Below are positions 1-12,329 of a stretch of DNA of 64,000 nucleotides, in pieces. The position numbers were made by a program, and so were the translations under genes. The stretch is taken from the NCBI RefSeq assembly GCF_000276665.1, contig NW_004955423.1, positions 4,834,783 to 4,898,782 on the forward strand, in the 5' to 3' direction. Under the pieces are notes generated by a model. The model had not been told where the DNA came from. It ran no database searches and saw nothing but the letters and a program-made list of their open reading frames with translations. The DNA is from Chinchilla lanigera (Eukaryota; Chordata; Mammalia; Rodentia; Chinchillidae). Numbering within the stretch: the first letter of the stretch is position 1; every line of letters starts with the position of its first letter.

Positions 1-432
1 AGAAAGGCATTCATAAGAAAAACAAAAAGGCAGGAAGGAACAAAGCTTTATTTGAGCCAGCTGATGGACACTCTCTAACCAGGAGCCAGAGAAGATGTCC
101 ATGCCTGTCTGGGTCTCACCTTCAGTTTAAGTATGTTTTGGGTTTCTATGGTAACCATTACCTCATTTTTGGGAATCTTACAATAGTGTCACACAAATAC
201 CACAAAGTTTACTTTGCCCAGAAGGTCAGACAACCAAATTCCAAATGACCATTGCAGTTTAACATTTATTCCATTTCCAAATTTGTCCTGTTCGTTTTGT
301 TCCCATTTTATGACTCTGCTCTGAGTTAATAACTAACCAAGGTGACTGGGGTGAACTACAGTTCAAGTGAACTGTAAGAGATTTCTCTTAATATGGAGTT
401 AAAAACAGCAAAATGGAGTCGCTCTTGCCCTA
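1..432 (-). mobile_element. ERV solo LTR, reverse orientation
   Basis: Read on the minus strand this block matches the plus-strand block at about 51062-51510 along its whole length. Both share a segment around GAGTCATAAAATGGGAAC, a segment around GGTCATTTGGAATTTGG, and the polyadenylation motif in CAATAAAGCTTTGTTC. A single AATAAA near the 3' end and no internal retroviral genes in this orientation indicate a solo LTR. The retroviral coding relics that follow at 0.9-6.3 kb run the other way, so this LTR does not belong to them. The family was not assigned; class I ERV is likely. The window edge may truncate its 3' end. Confidence 0.75.
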
Positions 433-900
433 TGATTTTGGTAGAGCTGCCCACAGCATGGGAGCAGGATACTGGACCTGGCCTGTTGAAGTGTTGCTGT
501 TCTCCGTGGAATACTTGGTAACTACCCTAGACTTGCGCAGCTCTTTGTGTTTAGAATCAAGGGTGTTTGTGCTTAAATGTGGGTCATGGACTCATACTGA
601 GTACTTCTTTTCCATAGGTTTTAGTAATTTTCCCTCCTTTTTGATTCTCTCTCCACTCAGGATTTCAGGTATCAGAGAGTGCTCCACTTGTTTAGTTGTG
701 GGTTCTAAATAACTCAGAAAAACACAGTTAGCAGGTGCAGTGTCTTCCCACATGGAAAGAGAGAATTGGTCTCTTTAAACTTCCTGCCACTGTTTGGCAT
801 GCCCAAGCTGGTGGCAGGCAGTGGCTGGGGGCGGGAGCAGCCAAACCGGCTAGCTGACTCATCTATCTGCTCTGGCAAGTTCCTAAAACCCTAGCTAAAC
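433..900. other. Unassigned sequence between LTR and provirus
   Basis: No gene or repeat was recognised here. It could be the 5' leader of the provirus that follows or older unique DNA. The 99-residue open frame at 413-712 begins inside the LTR and shows no family resemblance. Confidence 0.4.
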
Positions 901-1144
901 CTGTTACTTTCTGGGATAATTTCCTGATAAGGGTTTGTTCTTATTTTTGCTCAAATTTGTTTTGTTGTGATTATTATGGCTTAAACCTCATGCTGCTATC
1001 TGAAAGGCTATGTAACCTGAACCTGCTGATTGAATTTATGTAGTGTCTCAATTGTGAGATTTTTGTCACCAGATGTGTATGCTTTGTGGCTTGATCTAGC
1101 TATTTGATTTTTTTTTTCTAAGGATGGTCTTACTATTTTTTTAA

Positions 1145-2100
1145 TTGCCTAGGGGCATCCAGTCGGTGAAGCATCCCAATTCTGGGCACTTCAACTGGGA
1201 GATGAGTTGTATTTATAGGGGGAAATCCAGTAGGTCCGAAGGAAGTCGCTCTGGTGCTCACCTAAAGCTGGAGAAGTCCAGCCCTAAAAGGTTCAGTTCT
1301 ACTAAGGGAGAGCAGGATATCATTTGCAAGAGCGTCCCTGTTGGGTTCCTACTAATGGGGACTAACCCAGGGACATGACTGCTAGATCCCAAGGATCAAT
1401 GATGAAACCTTGGCAGCTTCAACCTCTGAAAACCAGCCAATTGTTGCATTATTTGCATTGCAAGAGTGGCCTGAGTGTGACTATAATACAAGGGGCAGAG
1501 AAATCTAATGAAAATTATACATCAAGGCCATTTTAGCTGGTATGCAGCAAGGGATACATCGAAAATGCGAACTCTAATACTCAGGTCTCTTAGTCAGGGT
1601 CCCAGTGAGAACCCAGTTGCTTTTCAACTTCAACCTGAAAAGGCACTCTGTAAATACAGTAATTTAGACTCTGAGTCTAGACAAGGTCAGATTATCCTAA
1701 GGTAGTACTCTATTAGGTAGTCAGCTCCAGACATTGAGAAGATGCTCCAAAACTCCAAATGCACCCACAAAGTGAAATAAGGCCATTCGGTAATGACATT
1801 TATTTGGTATTCATAACCATAATCAATTAGAGGACAAATGAGAACTGGACAAAGAGGCAAGCCAAAGCCATGCTCACCCTATTTGATAAGGGTCACAACA
1901 AATCCAATAGCCCTAGGCAAATCTGAGCCAATCCAAAGAGTGAGGGAAGGAAGTCAGAATGCTTCAAGTGCAAGTGAACAGGGAACCAGGCAAAGGAATC
2001 CTGAAAAAACCATTCAGTTATTTTGGACCTGTGAGAATGTGGAAGCAGACCCTTGGCATTGGAAGAGGGATGCTCTAATTCCCAGAGAGGGATGAGGTCA
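1145..2100 (+). pseudogene. gag: ERV gag relic with nucleocapsid Cys-His boxes
   Basis: At about 1957-2010 one frame reads ECFKCK, then a stop, then TGNQAKE, the layout of a retroviral zinc knuckle. Its last Cys is replaced by Ser. About 45 bases later a second Cys-rich stretch is followed by WHWKRDA, consistent with a degraded second knuckle. Stops interrupt the frame several times. Upstream matrix and capsid parts were not confidently resolved, so the start is approximate. Gag normally forms the virion core and packages RNA; this copy cannot. Confidence 0.6.
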
Positions 2101-2219
2101 TCCCTCACCATGGTAGACAGGGAACAAGGCCTGGATAGACGGGGACGGTACCTGTTGCAGCATGCAAGATTCCCACACAAGAGAACCATAACTATGTCAT
2201 AGGAGGCTTAGGGAAATTT

Positions 2220-5200
2220 AGATGTTGTGAGCAAACAAATTATATTCCTCCATGACACTGGTGTGACTTACTCAGTTCTAGTTACTTTTGAGTGAGCTTC
2301 ATCCCATTTTAAAGTTGTGGGCCTTGAGGGAGTTAATTAGACAGTTTTCTTTACACATACTCTGAACTGCCATTTGGAAGTTTCCTTTTCCAAGCAGCCT
2401 TTACAGTGATACTGAAGTGCCCCCTAATAATAATTGGGAGAGCCATAGTCTTTCTACTCAGAGCCACTCCATACCCAAACCTCTGGCTACCCATGTCCTC
2501 ATTGCATGGTACCCAGCCAGTCTGACCTCACAGAGCCTAATTTCTCTGCCAGAAGTAGATCCTGACACATGGTACCATGGTGCCCTGAGGAGGACTATGT
2601 AGGCCACTCTAATAGCCACTGAACTAAAAGACCCTAATCTATATTCTTACAAAAAATGGAATTTTCTCAAAAAGAAGCTAAACTGGGCTTTAATCCCATT
2701 ATTGATAAATTTTTGGCTATTGGATTACTGGTGCCGTGCCTCCCCTCATGCAATACAACCATGTTACTAGTAGTCAAGCCGTCAGGAGAATATTGCCCAG
2801 TACAAGATCTCAGAGTCATAAAAGAGGCAGTGGCACCTACTCACCCATTAGTAACTGACCTAGATACCTTTTTGGCACAGATCTCTGAAGAGATGGAATG
2901 GTTCTGTCATTGATCTCAAAAATGCCTTCTTCTCTATCCTTGTGGGTCCTAGCTCCCACATACATTTTTTTTTGCATTTGAATGGGAGGATCAATAAAGA
3001 CAAGTGTCCCAGTGGTATGCTTGGTCTGTCTTGCCTCAGAGTTTTAGAAAGCTCTCCCATTCTTTGTAAGGGCTTTAGCTCAAGTCCCAAGAGCCCTAAA
3101 ATTCAAAAGGGGAAGGCTATTACTGCATGTAGATAATCTCTTCATTTGTAATCCCACTAAGGAGCTTTTTTATAAGAACATCATTTAAACCCTCTGTTTT
3201 CTAGCAAAATGATGTCATAAGAGGATGCAAAACGAGGGCCAAATTTCTCAAGAAAAGGTGATTTATCTGGGATATATCATAACTCCAAGACAAACTTTCC
3301 TCAAGGAGAACAGAGAAAATCTCCTATTTGTATTGCCCCAAGTTAAAAACGCAATTGGGGCTTTCTTGGAATTGATAGGCTTCTGCTGCTGCATATAGCT
3401 ACCTCACTTTGGAGTAAGGGCCAAACCACTGTGTGAGGCAACTTGCGGAACAGAAGCTGAACCCCTGAAATGGACAGCAGCTGATCAAGTGGCTTTCCAA
3501 GTCCTAAGACAGGCCTTGACATACGTCCCATCATTAGCCATCCAAGACATAACTAAGCCTTTTTCTCTCTTTTTAGCTGAGACTGGGAGTAGCAGAGCAA
3601 TACTGAACTGACATTCAGGTCAGGAAAACCAACCAGTTACTTTGAGGGCTGGCTTAGCTGTTTGAAAGCTATAGCAACTATCATACTTTCAGTCCAGGAA
3701 GCTTCTAAAATAATTTTAGGACAAAAGCTCTTTGTTCTAACTCCACATAAAATTAAATCCCTGTTAGAACTCAAGAGACATTTGTGGTTGACTGGAGAAA
3801 TACTCACTAAATATCATGCCATTCTTATTGAAAACCCAGATGTTTCTCTTCAAGCTTGCACTGTTTAAAACCAGCCACACTCTTCTCAATGAAATTGAAT
3901 ATAGAGTGTGAATGTGATATGAACATCATACAAAATTATTGATCTGTGGGATCAATCAATAAGGACATTGACTAGCACAGGGTTTACTGATGGCAGCAGT
4001 TCTACAAAGGATGACATTAGATAGGGCAGATTATGACATAGTCACCCCTACCAAGATCATTCAATCAAGAGGACTTCCCCTTATGACTTCTGCCCAAAAG
4101 TCAGAATTCGTTGCCCTCATCCATGCTTTCTAACTTGACTAGGGAGAAATAGTCAATGTATACACTCACTCCCAATATTCCTTTCTGGTCCTACAGACAC
4201 ATGCAACCATCAGGAAAGAAAGAAGACTGTTGACTAGATGTGGGTCTCCAATAAAACATGGGGCAGAATACGTCAACTTCTTGGAGGTAATACACCTCCC
4301 AAGACAGGTAGCAGTTGACTACCACAAGGGACATCAAAATTCATTGGACCCTTTCTCTCAGGGTAATTCTAAGGCAGATTTCACTGCCAGACTGCTCCCC
4401 TATGTAATTCTGGGCCATCATCAGCTTTATCTATAGACCAGGCCAAGTTCCTGACCTAGAACCAGGATACTCTACAAAGATGCTTCAAATGATTCATAAT
4501 GAGGGAGGAACTCAAAAGGCCAATGGTAGAATAAAGGCCACCAACTCTTTTTCCCATAATAAATACAATGGAGAGTTATTAAGTCTTTATGCATGCCTTC
4601 CACTTACGGTGAGATTCCACCATTGATATACTGCAAAGCCTCTTCTGAGGGCCTTAATTGTATAATATTATAACCCAGCTGTGTAAAACCTGTCCTGTCT
4701 GTCCTCTCCAAAACACAGACTCATCTTTTCCCATTGCTTGTGCCAGTTCAAGGGCATGGGCCCTCAAATTGAGAAGACTGCCAAATGGAATTCACCCATA
4801 TGCCTACATGTAAGGGATATACACACCTCCTGGTTTGCACTGATACTTTTACTATGTGAATAGAGGCCTTTCCTACCAGGTCAGAATGGGTTCTAGAGGT
4901 GGTAAAAGTCCTCCTTAAAGAAATAGTTCCTAAGTTTGAACTGACTAGATCTATCCAGAGTGACAGTGAATCCTATTTCACATCTCAAACCACACAGGGA
5001 GTTGCCACGATACTGGGAATTCAATACCACCTTCACTCTGTGTAGAGACCCAAACCGCGAGGAATAGTTGAGAGAGAAAATCAAATTCTGAAACAAACCT
5101 TAGCCAACCTGTGTCAAGAAAACCATCATAAGTTGGTGAGTAGGTTTCCCTCCAGTTTCCTTAATGAGACTTTTGGCAGCCCTAAGTCCAAACTTAATCT

Positions 5201-5345
5201 CAGCCCATTTGTAATGCTTTATGTGAGGCCCCCTTTGCCATCTGAACTAATCACTAACACTAAAACCTCCCAACTCCTTGAACATATGATCCCTCCAGGA
5301 GTGTGGAAAAGAGATTCTTCCACCCTCAAAGACTAACTATAATTG
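2220..5345 (+). pseudogene. pol: ERV pro-pol relic (protease, RT, RNase H, integrase)
   Basis: The protease is marked by the aspartic-protease triad DTG followed by VTYSVL near 2256-2285. Reverse transcriptase follows. An open stretch at 2656-2913 contains a gamma-type fingers region (LVPCLPS, VVKPSGEY, VQDLR). The polymerase catalytic box near 3120-3155 reads HVDN instead of the usual aspartate pair, so the active site is lost. RNase H shows FTDGSS near 3982. Integrase shows a core-like segment near 4785 where the first acidic position reads QMEFT, then SDSESYF near 4955 and GIVEREN near 5060. Multiple frameshifts and stops separate these pieces. This is a dead pol gene of the gamma/class I type. 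Confidence 0.8.
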
Positions 5346-5469
5346 TTACCCACAGTTGCCTAGGTGGCCACATCCTGGTCATGACTTAGAATGAAGGTTG
5401 TACCCCTGAAATAAATCTCACACAAATGGAAAGGCCCTTTTACAACTATATTAACCACTTTTTCTGCCA

Positions 5470-6310
5470 GGAAGGTACAAGGAACAGATAATTGGTTCAA
5501 CTCTTCAGGAAAAACTCAAACAGATGAAGAAGGACCATGAACTTCATACAGCTATGAACAGATAAATGACCCCAAGTTTCTTTTCTGAAAAGGAAACACC
5601 AAGCAATCTGGTGAATCAGACAAGTGAAATGCCTTGCTCCCTCTATACAAATTTTGTGAATAGACTTTCTATTGTCTTGATTACTACACTTAAGATTCCT
5701 GTTCCAAGTTATAACATGACATCTTTTGGGTCTGTTCTGTTTCTTTTGGGATCATCCTAGATCATTCAAAAACTGCCTCTAATAGAGATAATAAACAGTG
5801 ACTGCCTACATGAGACGTTAAAGCTAATCATATCTTTCTGCTGTCATTAACAGCCACCTAATAACTTGACAAATAGCCTAGATGAACTTGCTCAGAATAT
5901 TACTTTCCTGCAGTATCAGATACACTTCATCATCAGCAGTGGGCATATAATATCAGAGGGGACTATATCTCCTAACAGCTGAAACAAAGGGGCTATGTTT
6001 GTCCTTAAAAGAAAAATGTATTCCTTTGTCAGTAGGTCTAAAATAGTAAGAGACTTGGCACAAAAACTGGCTAATCATGCTTTCAAGGCTATAATAAACT
6101 ATGAGTCATGGCTGTTCTGGAGAAATATCTGTAATTAGAGGCTTGACTTTTGTCCTGGAGATGGCCTTTTTTAGTGCTTCTAATTGCCTTACTACTTAAA
6201 CCTTACATACTTATTCTAGTAGTTAAATTTGTTTTTCTTGTTTGTCAGCTATCAAATTACTGGTGGTGACCATAACTCAAGACCAAGACCTAAGCAGGTC
6301 TTGGTTCATC
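5470..6310 (+). pseudogene. env: ERV env relic (transmembrane end), first copy
   Basis: This segment aligns almost base for base with 14351-15190, so it is one of two copies of the same proviral 3' end. Its position after integrase and a stretch with KIVRDLAQKL near 6040 fit the transmembrane subunit of a gamma-type envelope. Stops and frameshifts are frequent and no continuous fusion protein frame exists. The similarity to the second copy ends near 6300, where an old L1-containing segment begins. Confidence 0.65.
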
Positions 6311-6784
6311 AAGAAATCCATGGTTCATCAAGAAATCTTTGGAGAAAGGACTAAAGAAGAAAATGAGGCTTGGCATGAAGTTCTCCATTTCCTTGTCTCC
6401 TTTCTACATTCTTTTTTTTACGGTATCAGTAACTGAACTCAGCACATGGGCTTGCCAGGCAGTTGCTTGTGTGGGAAACTATATCCTCAACCCCTCTACC
6501 TGCTTTTCATTCCTTTTCTCCTACCTGAGTATCTTAAGTTCCAATAGCAGGGGGTGGCACACACTACATCCAGGTTATTTTCATGTAAGACTGCCCTGCT
6601 GGGCCCACAGAGAAACAAAAAGGTAATAAAATGGTTGGAGTTTAAAGAGCAGGGGCTCAGGCAATTGAGATAGAAGTTAGCAGAATGAAGGTCAAGAGAG
6701 AGAACTGAAGCCATAAACAGTTCTGACCTACTTACAGATAGAAATAAAATAAAAATTAGAATATCCAAAACAAGAAATATTCAT

Positions 6785-6900
6785 CAGCCATATGTGGTGG
6801 GGTACTGTAATACCAGCTATTGAAGAAGGTGAGGCTGGTGTACCACAAATTTGAGGTCTACCATGGTAACTTAAAAAATGTTACCTCAAAATATAATTTA
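6785..6900 (+). repeat. Degraded B1-like SINE
   Basis: A 7SL/B1-like head is visible (CATATGTGGTGGGGTACTGT, then accagctattgaag and gaggctggtg). It is strongly diverged. Confidence 0.5.
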
Positions 6901-6919
6901 AAAAGGATTAGTGACATAG

Positions 6920-9050
6920 GTCACAGTGAAGAATTCAACTGTTGTACTACAATATATTAGACAAACTAGAAGTAGAAGAAAGCTACCTCCTCATTAATAA
7001 AGGCAATTCACGAAAGCTTACAGCCAATATAAGACTCATTAATAAAAGACTGGAAGTTTTTCAAATAATATCAGAAACAAGAAAATGGTACATACATAGG
7101 CCACTTGTGTTCAGTGTCATACTGGAAGTCCTATCCAAAATAATTGGGCAAGAAAATGAAAAATGTAGTGAAATTTGAAAGAAAAATATAAAATTATAAC
7201 TGTTAACAGAAGACCATCTTTTATGGAGACAATTTTATTCCACTAAACCTTATAAATCTAAGAACTGAACTCAGCCCAGATGCACACACAAACAACATGT
7301 GGAACCCAATTGCTTTTCTATACATAGAGAGTAATAATCTGAAAAGGAAATTTAGAAATCAATCCCATTTGCAACCCCTTCAAAAGAATAAATCACTTGG
7401 GAATACATGAAAAAACTACAAAACATTGCTAAAAATAATTCATCAAGGCACAAGTCATTAGAAAGGCATTCTCTGTTAATGGGTAGGAACATTTAATATT
7501 GTTAAGATGTCATTAATGTCACGAGAGAGACGCAGATTCAATGAATCCTTATTAAAACTTTAATAATTTTTGATAGAGTAGAAAAATCACCCCTAATTTT
7601 CATAGGGAGACTTAAAATTGAAAAAAAATTAAAATGAAGTCCAGCTTTGATGGATACATACTTTCTGAATTGAGACAGGAAGATATGATGTGGTGAAATG
7701 CAAAGAAGGTGTAACAAGATCATGTGATACAGAACAATTCTCAGAGCTCTGCAAGTGGACTTCTTGTAGGAACTTGCTCAAGTGTTTGATAGATTGGCCT
7801 GGACATATTGCCAGTGTGGGAAATATAAAAGTGAGTCACAATTAAGCGCTTACTATTGTGGCTCTTCATAGTAGCCCACTCCACACTGTAGGGTGTATTT
7901 TTATTTTTAATATCTCTTCCCTTTTGGAAACTTACTTGGTCCAAATTGACTCTATAGAGAGAAAATTGGATATCCACGTGCAAAAGAAAACAGAACAAAA
8001 AGAATAGGAACTGGAAGAAAAGATGGCAAATGTAGAATAGACAGGAGGCAGGGTAAAGGGAAAAAGTTATGGGAGTGTTATCAAATATCATAAAAAATTA
8101 ACTCAAAATGGTAAAATAGTTAAGCATGAGAGCTAAACATACAAAAACAATGAATGAAAGCATAAGGATAAGCATTAGGACATTGCCTTTGGCTATGATT
8201 TCTTGGCATAAGACTAAAAGAATAGACAATAAATGACAATATTAGAATGTCATTACAATTGAAATCTTTTAGATATCAAAATATACTTTCATCAGAATAA
8301 AAGAGAAGACATGGTACCAAAAAAATTATGTGCTAGACACATTTCTGATAAGTGGTTGACACTCAGAATATATTAAGATTACCTACAATAAGATACAAAC
8401 ATATTAAAAGTAAATATATACACAAGGTCAAACAGCACATGAAAGATGTTCAATATGTCAGTAGTCATTTTGAAAGTTATAAATTGAAATAATGAGATAC
8501 TATTATGCCTGCTAGAATGGTTAATGTCAAAATAAACATAAAAATAAATAGAAAATAATAAATATTGCAAAAATATAAAAATATTTGAACACTTGTTCAA
8601 GCTTGGTAGAAACAATGTAGTGCATCTAGTATGGAAAATGTTATAGAGATTCCTTGAGAAATTAAACAGAATTATCATATGAGCCAGTAATTCTAATCCT
8701 CATGAAAGCATAAATTTGAAGAGAGTTTTTACAGTATCAAAAATGACAGCTTCATTTATTGGAGCCAAAATGCAGAAGCAAGTCAAGTGTGCATCTACAA
8801 ATGAATGGACAGATAAAGTTGATGTACTCGGACAGTTAATGAGTCTTGGTGAAGGGAATTTTGATATCTACTACAATATTTATGATTCTGGAAGTCATTC
8901 AAAGTTATAAGAGCCACAAAAAAGCAAATCTTGCATAATATTCTTTGAGTGATCAGACTCATAGCTCCAGAATATAGAATGGTGTTGGTGCATTTGTAAA
9001 TAGAGATTTATTGTTTAATTTCTTTTGGAGAGGATGAGACAATTGTAGAA
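6920..9050 (+). mobile_element. Old LINE-1 (ORF2 3' end and 3' region), sense
   Basis: At 7085-7180 the translation resembles the L1 reverse-transcriptase thumb (LEVLSKIIGQENEK). The segment at 7290-7480 matches the downstream ORF2 layout (ttgcttttctatacatagag, cacttgggaatacatg). From 8370 to 8900 there is a typical L1 3' ORF2 tail: the multi-species block ending in gagatactattatgcctgctagaatgg and the region equivalent to 'nnnatgaatggacagataaa'. All frames are broken. The element separates the ERV env relic from its LTR and is missing from the second copy at 15190-15440. Confidence 0.65.
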
Positions 9051-9519
9051 CTGGATGGAGGTGATTGCTGTACAGAAACATTAATTTATTTAGTTTTAAA
9101 TGTTTAAAAGTGTAAGTTGTGCATTATTTAAATTTTAATTAAATAAAAGATTGTGTGAGATAGGAATGTAAATTTTATTCACTACACTATATACCAATAA
9201 ACTAAACTAAAAAAAATCTCTGGAAACTTTCTCTTTGTACCTGAACATTTTACTCATGGAATAATTTATTATGATGTAATTTCTCACATTGCTGTTTGCC
9301 TCCTTCTAAGAAATGGACCATTCATTCTTTCCAAAGGAATCTAAGGCATATTTTGGAGTATTAAGGATAGCTAAGCTAGAAATTGTAGGCAGTCATGCAA
9401 GGATAGGACCTCAAAGGAGACAATACAGAAGGTAAGAATACATTACAACTGTGGTTGATGGCGTATTTGTTGAAGGTCAGGCCTCAGGATAGAGGAAATG
9501 ACTAAGCCCACATACCTCC

Positions 9520-10020
9520 CTGAGGGATGAACAGCAATGACTGATACTCTAAATAGGAATCAATCACCTTGGACAAGGGACCAAACCCTCCCTGGCCCAT
9601 CCCTTCCAAAAAAGTCCTTGTTCAAGCTATGTACACTTGCTATGTGACTTCCTTCTCTATCTGATCCCCATCTGATCAATATTACCTAAGCATCTATACT
9701 TGTAGTCTTATTGGTTGACCATAGTGTTGTCCCATCTATTAACCACCTTGTGATTCTCCATTGGATCAATAATACCTGAGTGACTATACTTGTAATCTTA
9801 TTAATTGACCATGGTTTTGTTCCACCTTATTCCTTGTGTGTGGTTTTGCTGTATAAAACTTCCGTGAGGAGTGAGGTCCCTGGCAACCCATTCAGGCTGC
9901 CTTCTGTCTTTCTTAGACAGAAACTTTCTTTCCCTCAATAAATACTTCCAACTCTTACAATCTGTTGTTCCTTAGAATTTATTCTTTGATTTTGGGGAGC
10001 AAGAACTCAGTGTATCAGGC
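9520..10020 (+). mobile_element. ERV 3' LTR, copy A, with duplicated enhancer-like repeat
   Basis: The block is homologous to 15440-15850. Landmarks shared by both are gatcaatattacctaagc, ttattggttgacca, a TATA-like element (TGTATAAAACTTCC at about 9849), CCCTCAATAAATAC with the poly(A) signal near 9937, and a common 3' end running into gaactcagtgtatca. In this copy the segment starting gatcaat...taccta is present twice, at 9674 and 9764, a 90-bp period; copy B has it once. It sits directly downstream of GBP block A in gene orientation, so its promoter reads antisense into the GBP exon. Confidence 0.75.
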
Positions 10021-10173
10021 ATCTAGCAGGTAGGGAGTTACAAAATTTCTCTTATATTATTGGATTATTTAGATGTCCTATATAATCTGTAGATTGGGAG
10101 GACTTGGGGATCAAACTCTTAACCTCCAGAATAGCATGAAGATAAGCACACCTGTGAGTGGAATTTTAGCTTT

Positions 10174-10210
10174 CCCAGTCCAGAGTGCTGACCATTACAC
10201 CACAGGGCAA
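10174..10210 (-). repeat. tRNA-Gln 5'-half-like insertion with target-site duplication
   Basis: Read on the minus strand, this 37-bp insert contains TGGTGTAATGGTCAGCACTC followed by TGGACT. That is the D-arm to anticodon-loop part of tRNA-Gln, and it stops at the anticodon region. It is flanked by the direct repeat GAATTTTAGCTTT at 10161-10173 and 10211-10223. Block B has a single copy of this 13-mer (with one mismatch) and no insert. There is no A-tail or 3' tRNA half. It resembles a reverse-transcribed 5' tRNA half inserted at a staggered nick; a mature tRNA gene is excluded by length. Confidence 0.7.
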
Positions 10211-10323
10211 GAATTTTAGCTTTCAATATTCCTCTCTGTCTTTATCTTTCCCTCTCCAATCCCAGTGCTGGTTGCTGACAGTGCAGATGGACAGAGGGAT
10301 CAGCAGAGCTTTATTAGTGACAC

Positions 10324-10508
10324 CCTTTTTCTCCCCAGGTAGATTGTTCATTGTTCACATGATAGCCACCACCACGATGGGCTGGGTGATGGCAGACAGG
10401 ATGCTCAGAGCTTTCTGATTTACCATCAGCTATACTTCAGTTGTCCCAACGAGGCACACTGGGCCTGGCATGTGGATCTTGGAGGCCATGTCCAGTGTGT
10501 GCTCTGGT
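10324..10508 (-). pseudogene. GBP first coding exon, copy A (dead)
   Basis: The exon aligns with the copy B exon. The splice acceptor (CCCTTGCAG before ACCAGAGC) is kept and an ATG lies at 10489. The translation begins MASKIHMPGPVCLVGTTEV and hits TAG at codon 20. After the stop, [17 protein letters not shown] is readable, but the following P-loop segment (GLYxTGKSYL in the family) is deleted and replaced by an out-of-family stretch ending in GEKKG. The donor position reads TGTCAC in place of GTAAGT. GBPs are interferon-induced dynamin-family GTPases acting on pathogen vacuoles and bacterial membranes; without the P-loop this copy could not bind nucleotide. No downstream GBP exons lie between this exon and the window start. 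Confidence 0.85.
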
Positions 10509-11284
10509 CTGCAAGGGCAGGGGTGGAAAGAGACAGAATCTCCAGTCTTTGTACTAAGCAATTAGATTCATAAAATTCCCCAGCATAAACAAAGAAGTAC
10601 TCTGTGCATGAACAAGATTCAGGAGGGACAGGTCACATCATTTGAGGAAGTTATGAAAATATTATCGAAGCAATTCACTTACAGAAAGTCATAACACTTT
10701 TTAAATTACCATTCCACTGCACCCACAACCCAAATCTTCAATTTAATCTACTGTGGGAAGTTTTCTTTTTGGATTCAGATAAAAAAATTATAGAGACAGT
10801 AAATATACAATAGGAATATACAACAGAATTTAGAGAATTTCTGTTCCATTCTGGGTATATGTAGTAAATTAAATATTTATTAGTTCATTAATTCTTATAA
10901 TAAATAAAGCCCTGCCTCAAGAGATGGTTCATGGCTTGAAGTATGCTCTTTGGATAATTTTCAGGGATTTTAAAATGTGTTCCTTCTTCCCACCACCAGC
11001 AGCTATGGTCAGTACACTGGAATGAGAATGCAAAGAATTTCTCACTCTGCACTCCCAGAAAGGAATGCAACACTACCTCTGGAAATTTTATGAAAATAGC
11101 TGACCAAGTGTGTATATAAGTAAGGACCTTTGCAAGGACTTGGAGGGGCACAGGCGAGGGAAGTGCTGACCCTGGGCTTCCTGAGTTTCACAGTGAGTGA
11201 GCCTGAACTCGGTGAGGTGTAAGCACACAATAGGAAATAGTAGATTTTCCTAAAAATGTGCATAAAATAAGGCTTTTAAAAATA

Positions 11285-11350
11285 GGAAACAGCCTAAACT
11301 GCATAGTGAGATCCTGTCTCAAGAAAGACAAAGAAAGAAAGAAAGAAATC
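11285..11350 (+). repeat. B1 tail fragment with (GAAA)n
   Basis: The end of a 7SL-derived SINE is visible (gcatagtgagatcctgtctc) followed by a short AAAG tail. It has no counterpart in block B. Confidence 0.5.
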
Positions 11351-12329
11351 AGGAAACAGATGAAGAGGACTAGAAAGGAAGTTCTAAGATATGTTTACAG
11401 CAAAGTGCTTTTAGGTCTTCTGCTTGCTTTTATTGTTTTTGCTTTTTTATTTTGCTAGAAGGGGGGAAGGAGCAACATCAAAGGAGGAAGAAAAAGAATG
11501 AAGGAAGCAAGGGGTAAGCAGCCGGCAAGGAGAGATGGCCACAGACAAGAGAGGAGAAATGAGGCTGGTGCCTGCCGAGGAAGTCAGGGGAAGAGCTCCG
11601 CGAAGGCAGGAAAACTAGGCTGAGGTCAGGGGGCTTCTGTTGGAAGCAGCACCTCCCTGACTGCTGCCCTATATAAGCTTCTTCTAGAGGAAGCCCTTTA
11701 GTAAAGTACAGCCACTGTATTCTGCTGGTGAGGGCTAACGAGTGAGTGGGCCCTAAGAAATCATTGATTCTGTTGAAGGAAGACGTCCAGTGTGAAACGA
11801 AGTTCAGATGCATGATTAAAAAGTAGGGTGCTTTTGTGATTTCTCTTTCACTCTGAGTATTTTTCTCTCTTCTCCTTTAAAGGTGAGAGTGGCTGCTTAA
11901 TTGAGTGTCATTTCTGTGCTTTCCTTCTCCTGCAATCAAACAGCCTGGTGACAACCTTGTTACCTCCATAGCTGCAGCAGGAGCAGTTCTGAGTGAGCCC
12001 CTCAGGACCACAGTAGTCTGTGTTTCCAGTCCATACAAAGTTAACAGACAGAAAGAGGCTCAATTCATTCCCCTGTCTGTTGGTGCACTCAACACAAGCA
12101 CAGTGGGGTACTAGGGGACCTGATGCCATGATGAAATCTGGATTTCATTTGATTTCTGTCCCACCAAAAGCACAGCTCTGGCTTTCTACAGTGCTGACAG
12201 TTTTTAAGAAAAAATAACCAGCCCTTGCAAGTCCCCTCCTACCCCTACATCACACTTAGAAGCTGTGAGCCCCTGAGCAGAGCTCCTTCAGAGCAAGAGA
12301 GGCTGCCAGAAGGGAAGGCAGCTTCTTAC

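Larger units (their letters stand above)
900..6310 (+). mobile_element. Degraded class I (gamma-like) endogenous retrovirus, internal region
   Basis: Retroviral domains occur in the canonical order gag, protease, reverse transcriptase, RNase H, integrase, env, all on the plus strand. Every frame is broken by stops and indels, so it cannot encode functional proteins. No 5' LTR matching the 3' LTR at 9520-10020 was recognised upstream. The 3' part is interrupted at about 6310 by an old L1 before the LTR appears. A second copy of its env end lies at 14351-15190, next to a second LTR at 15440. The exact left boundary is uncertain. Confidence 0.8.

Noticed and set aside
11838..11850. GAAAGAGAAA match to an ISRE on the minus strand in block A
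   Set aside because: It lies within intron 1, is not conserved as an ISRE in B or C, and the true promoter ISRE position is at about 12486-12500.
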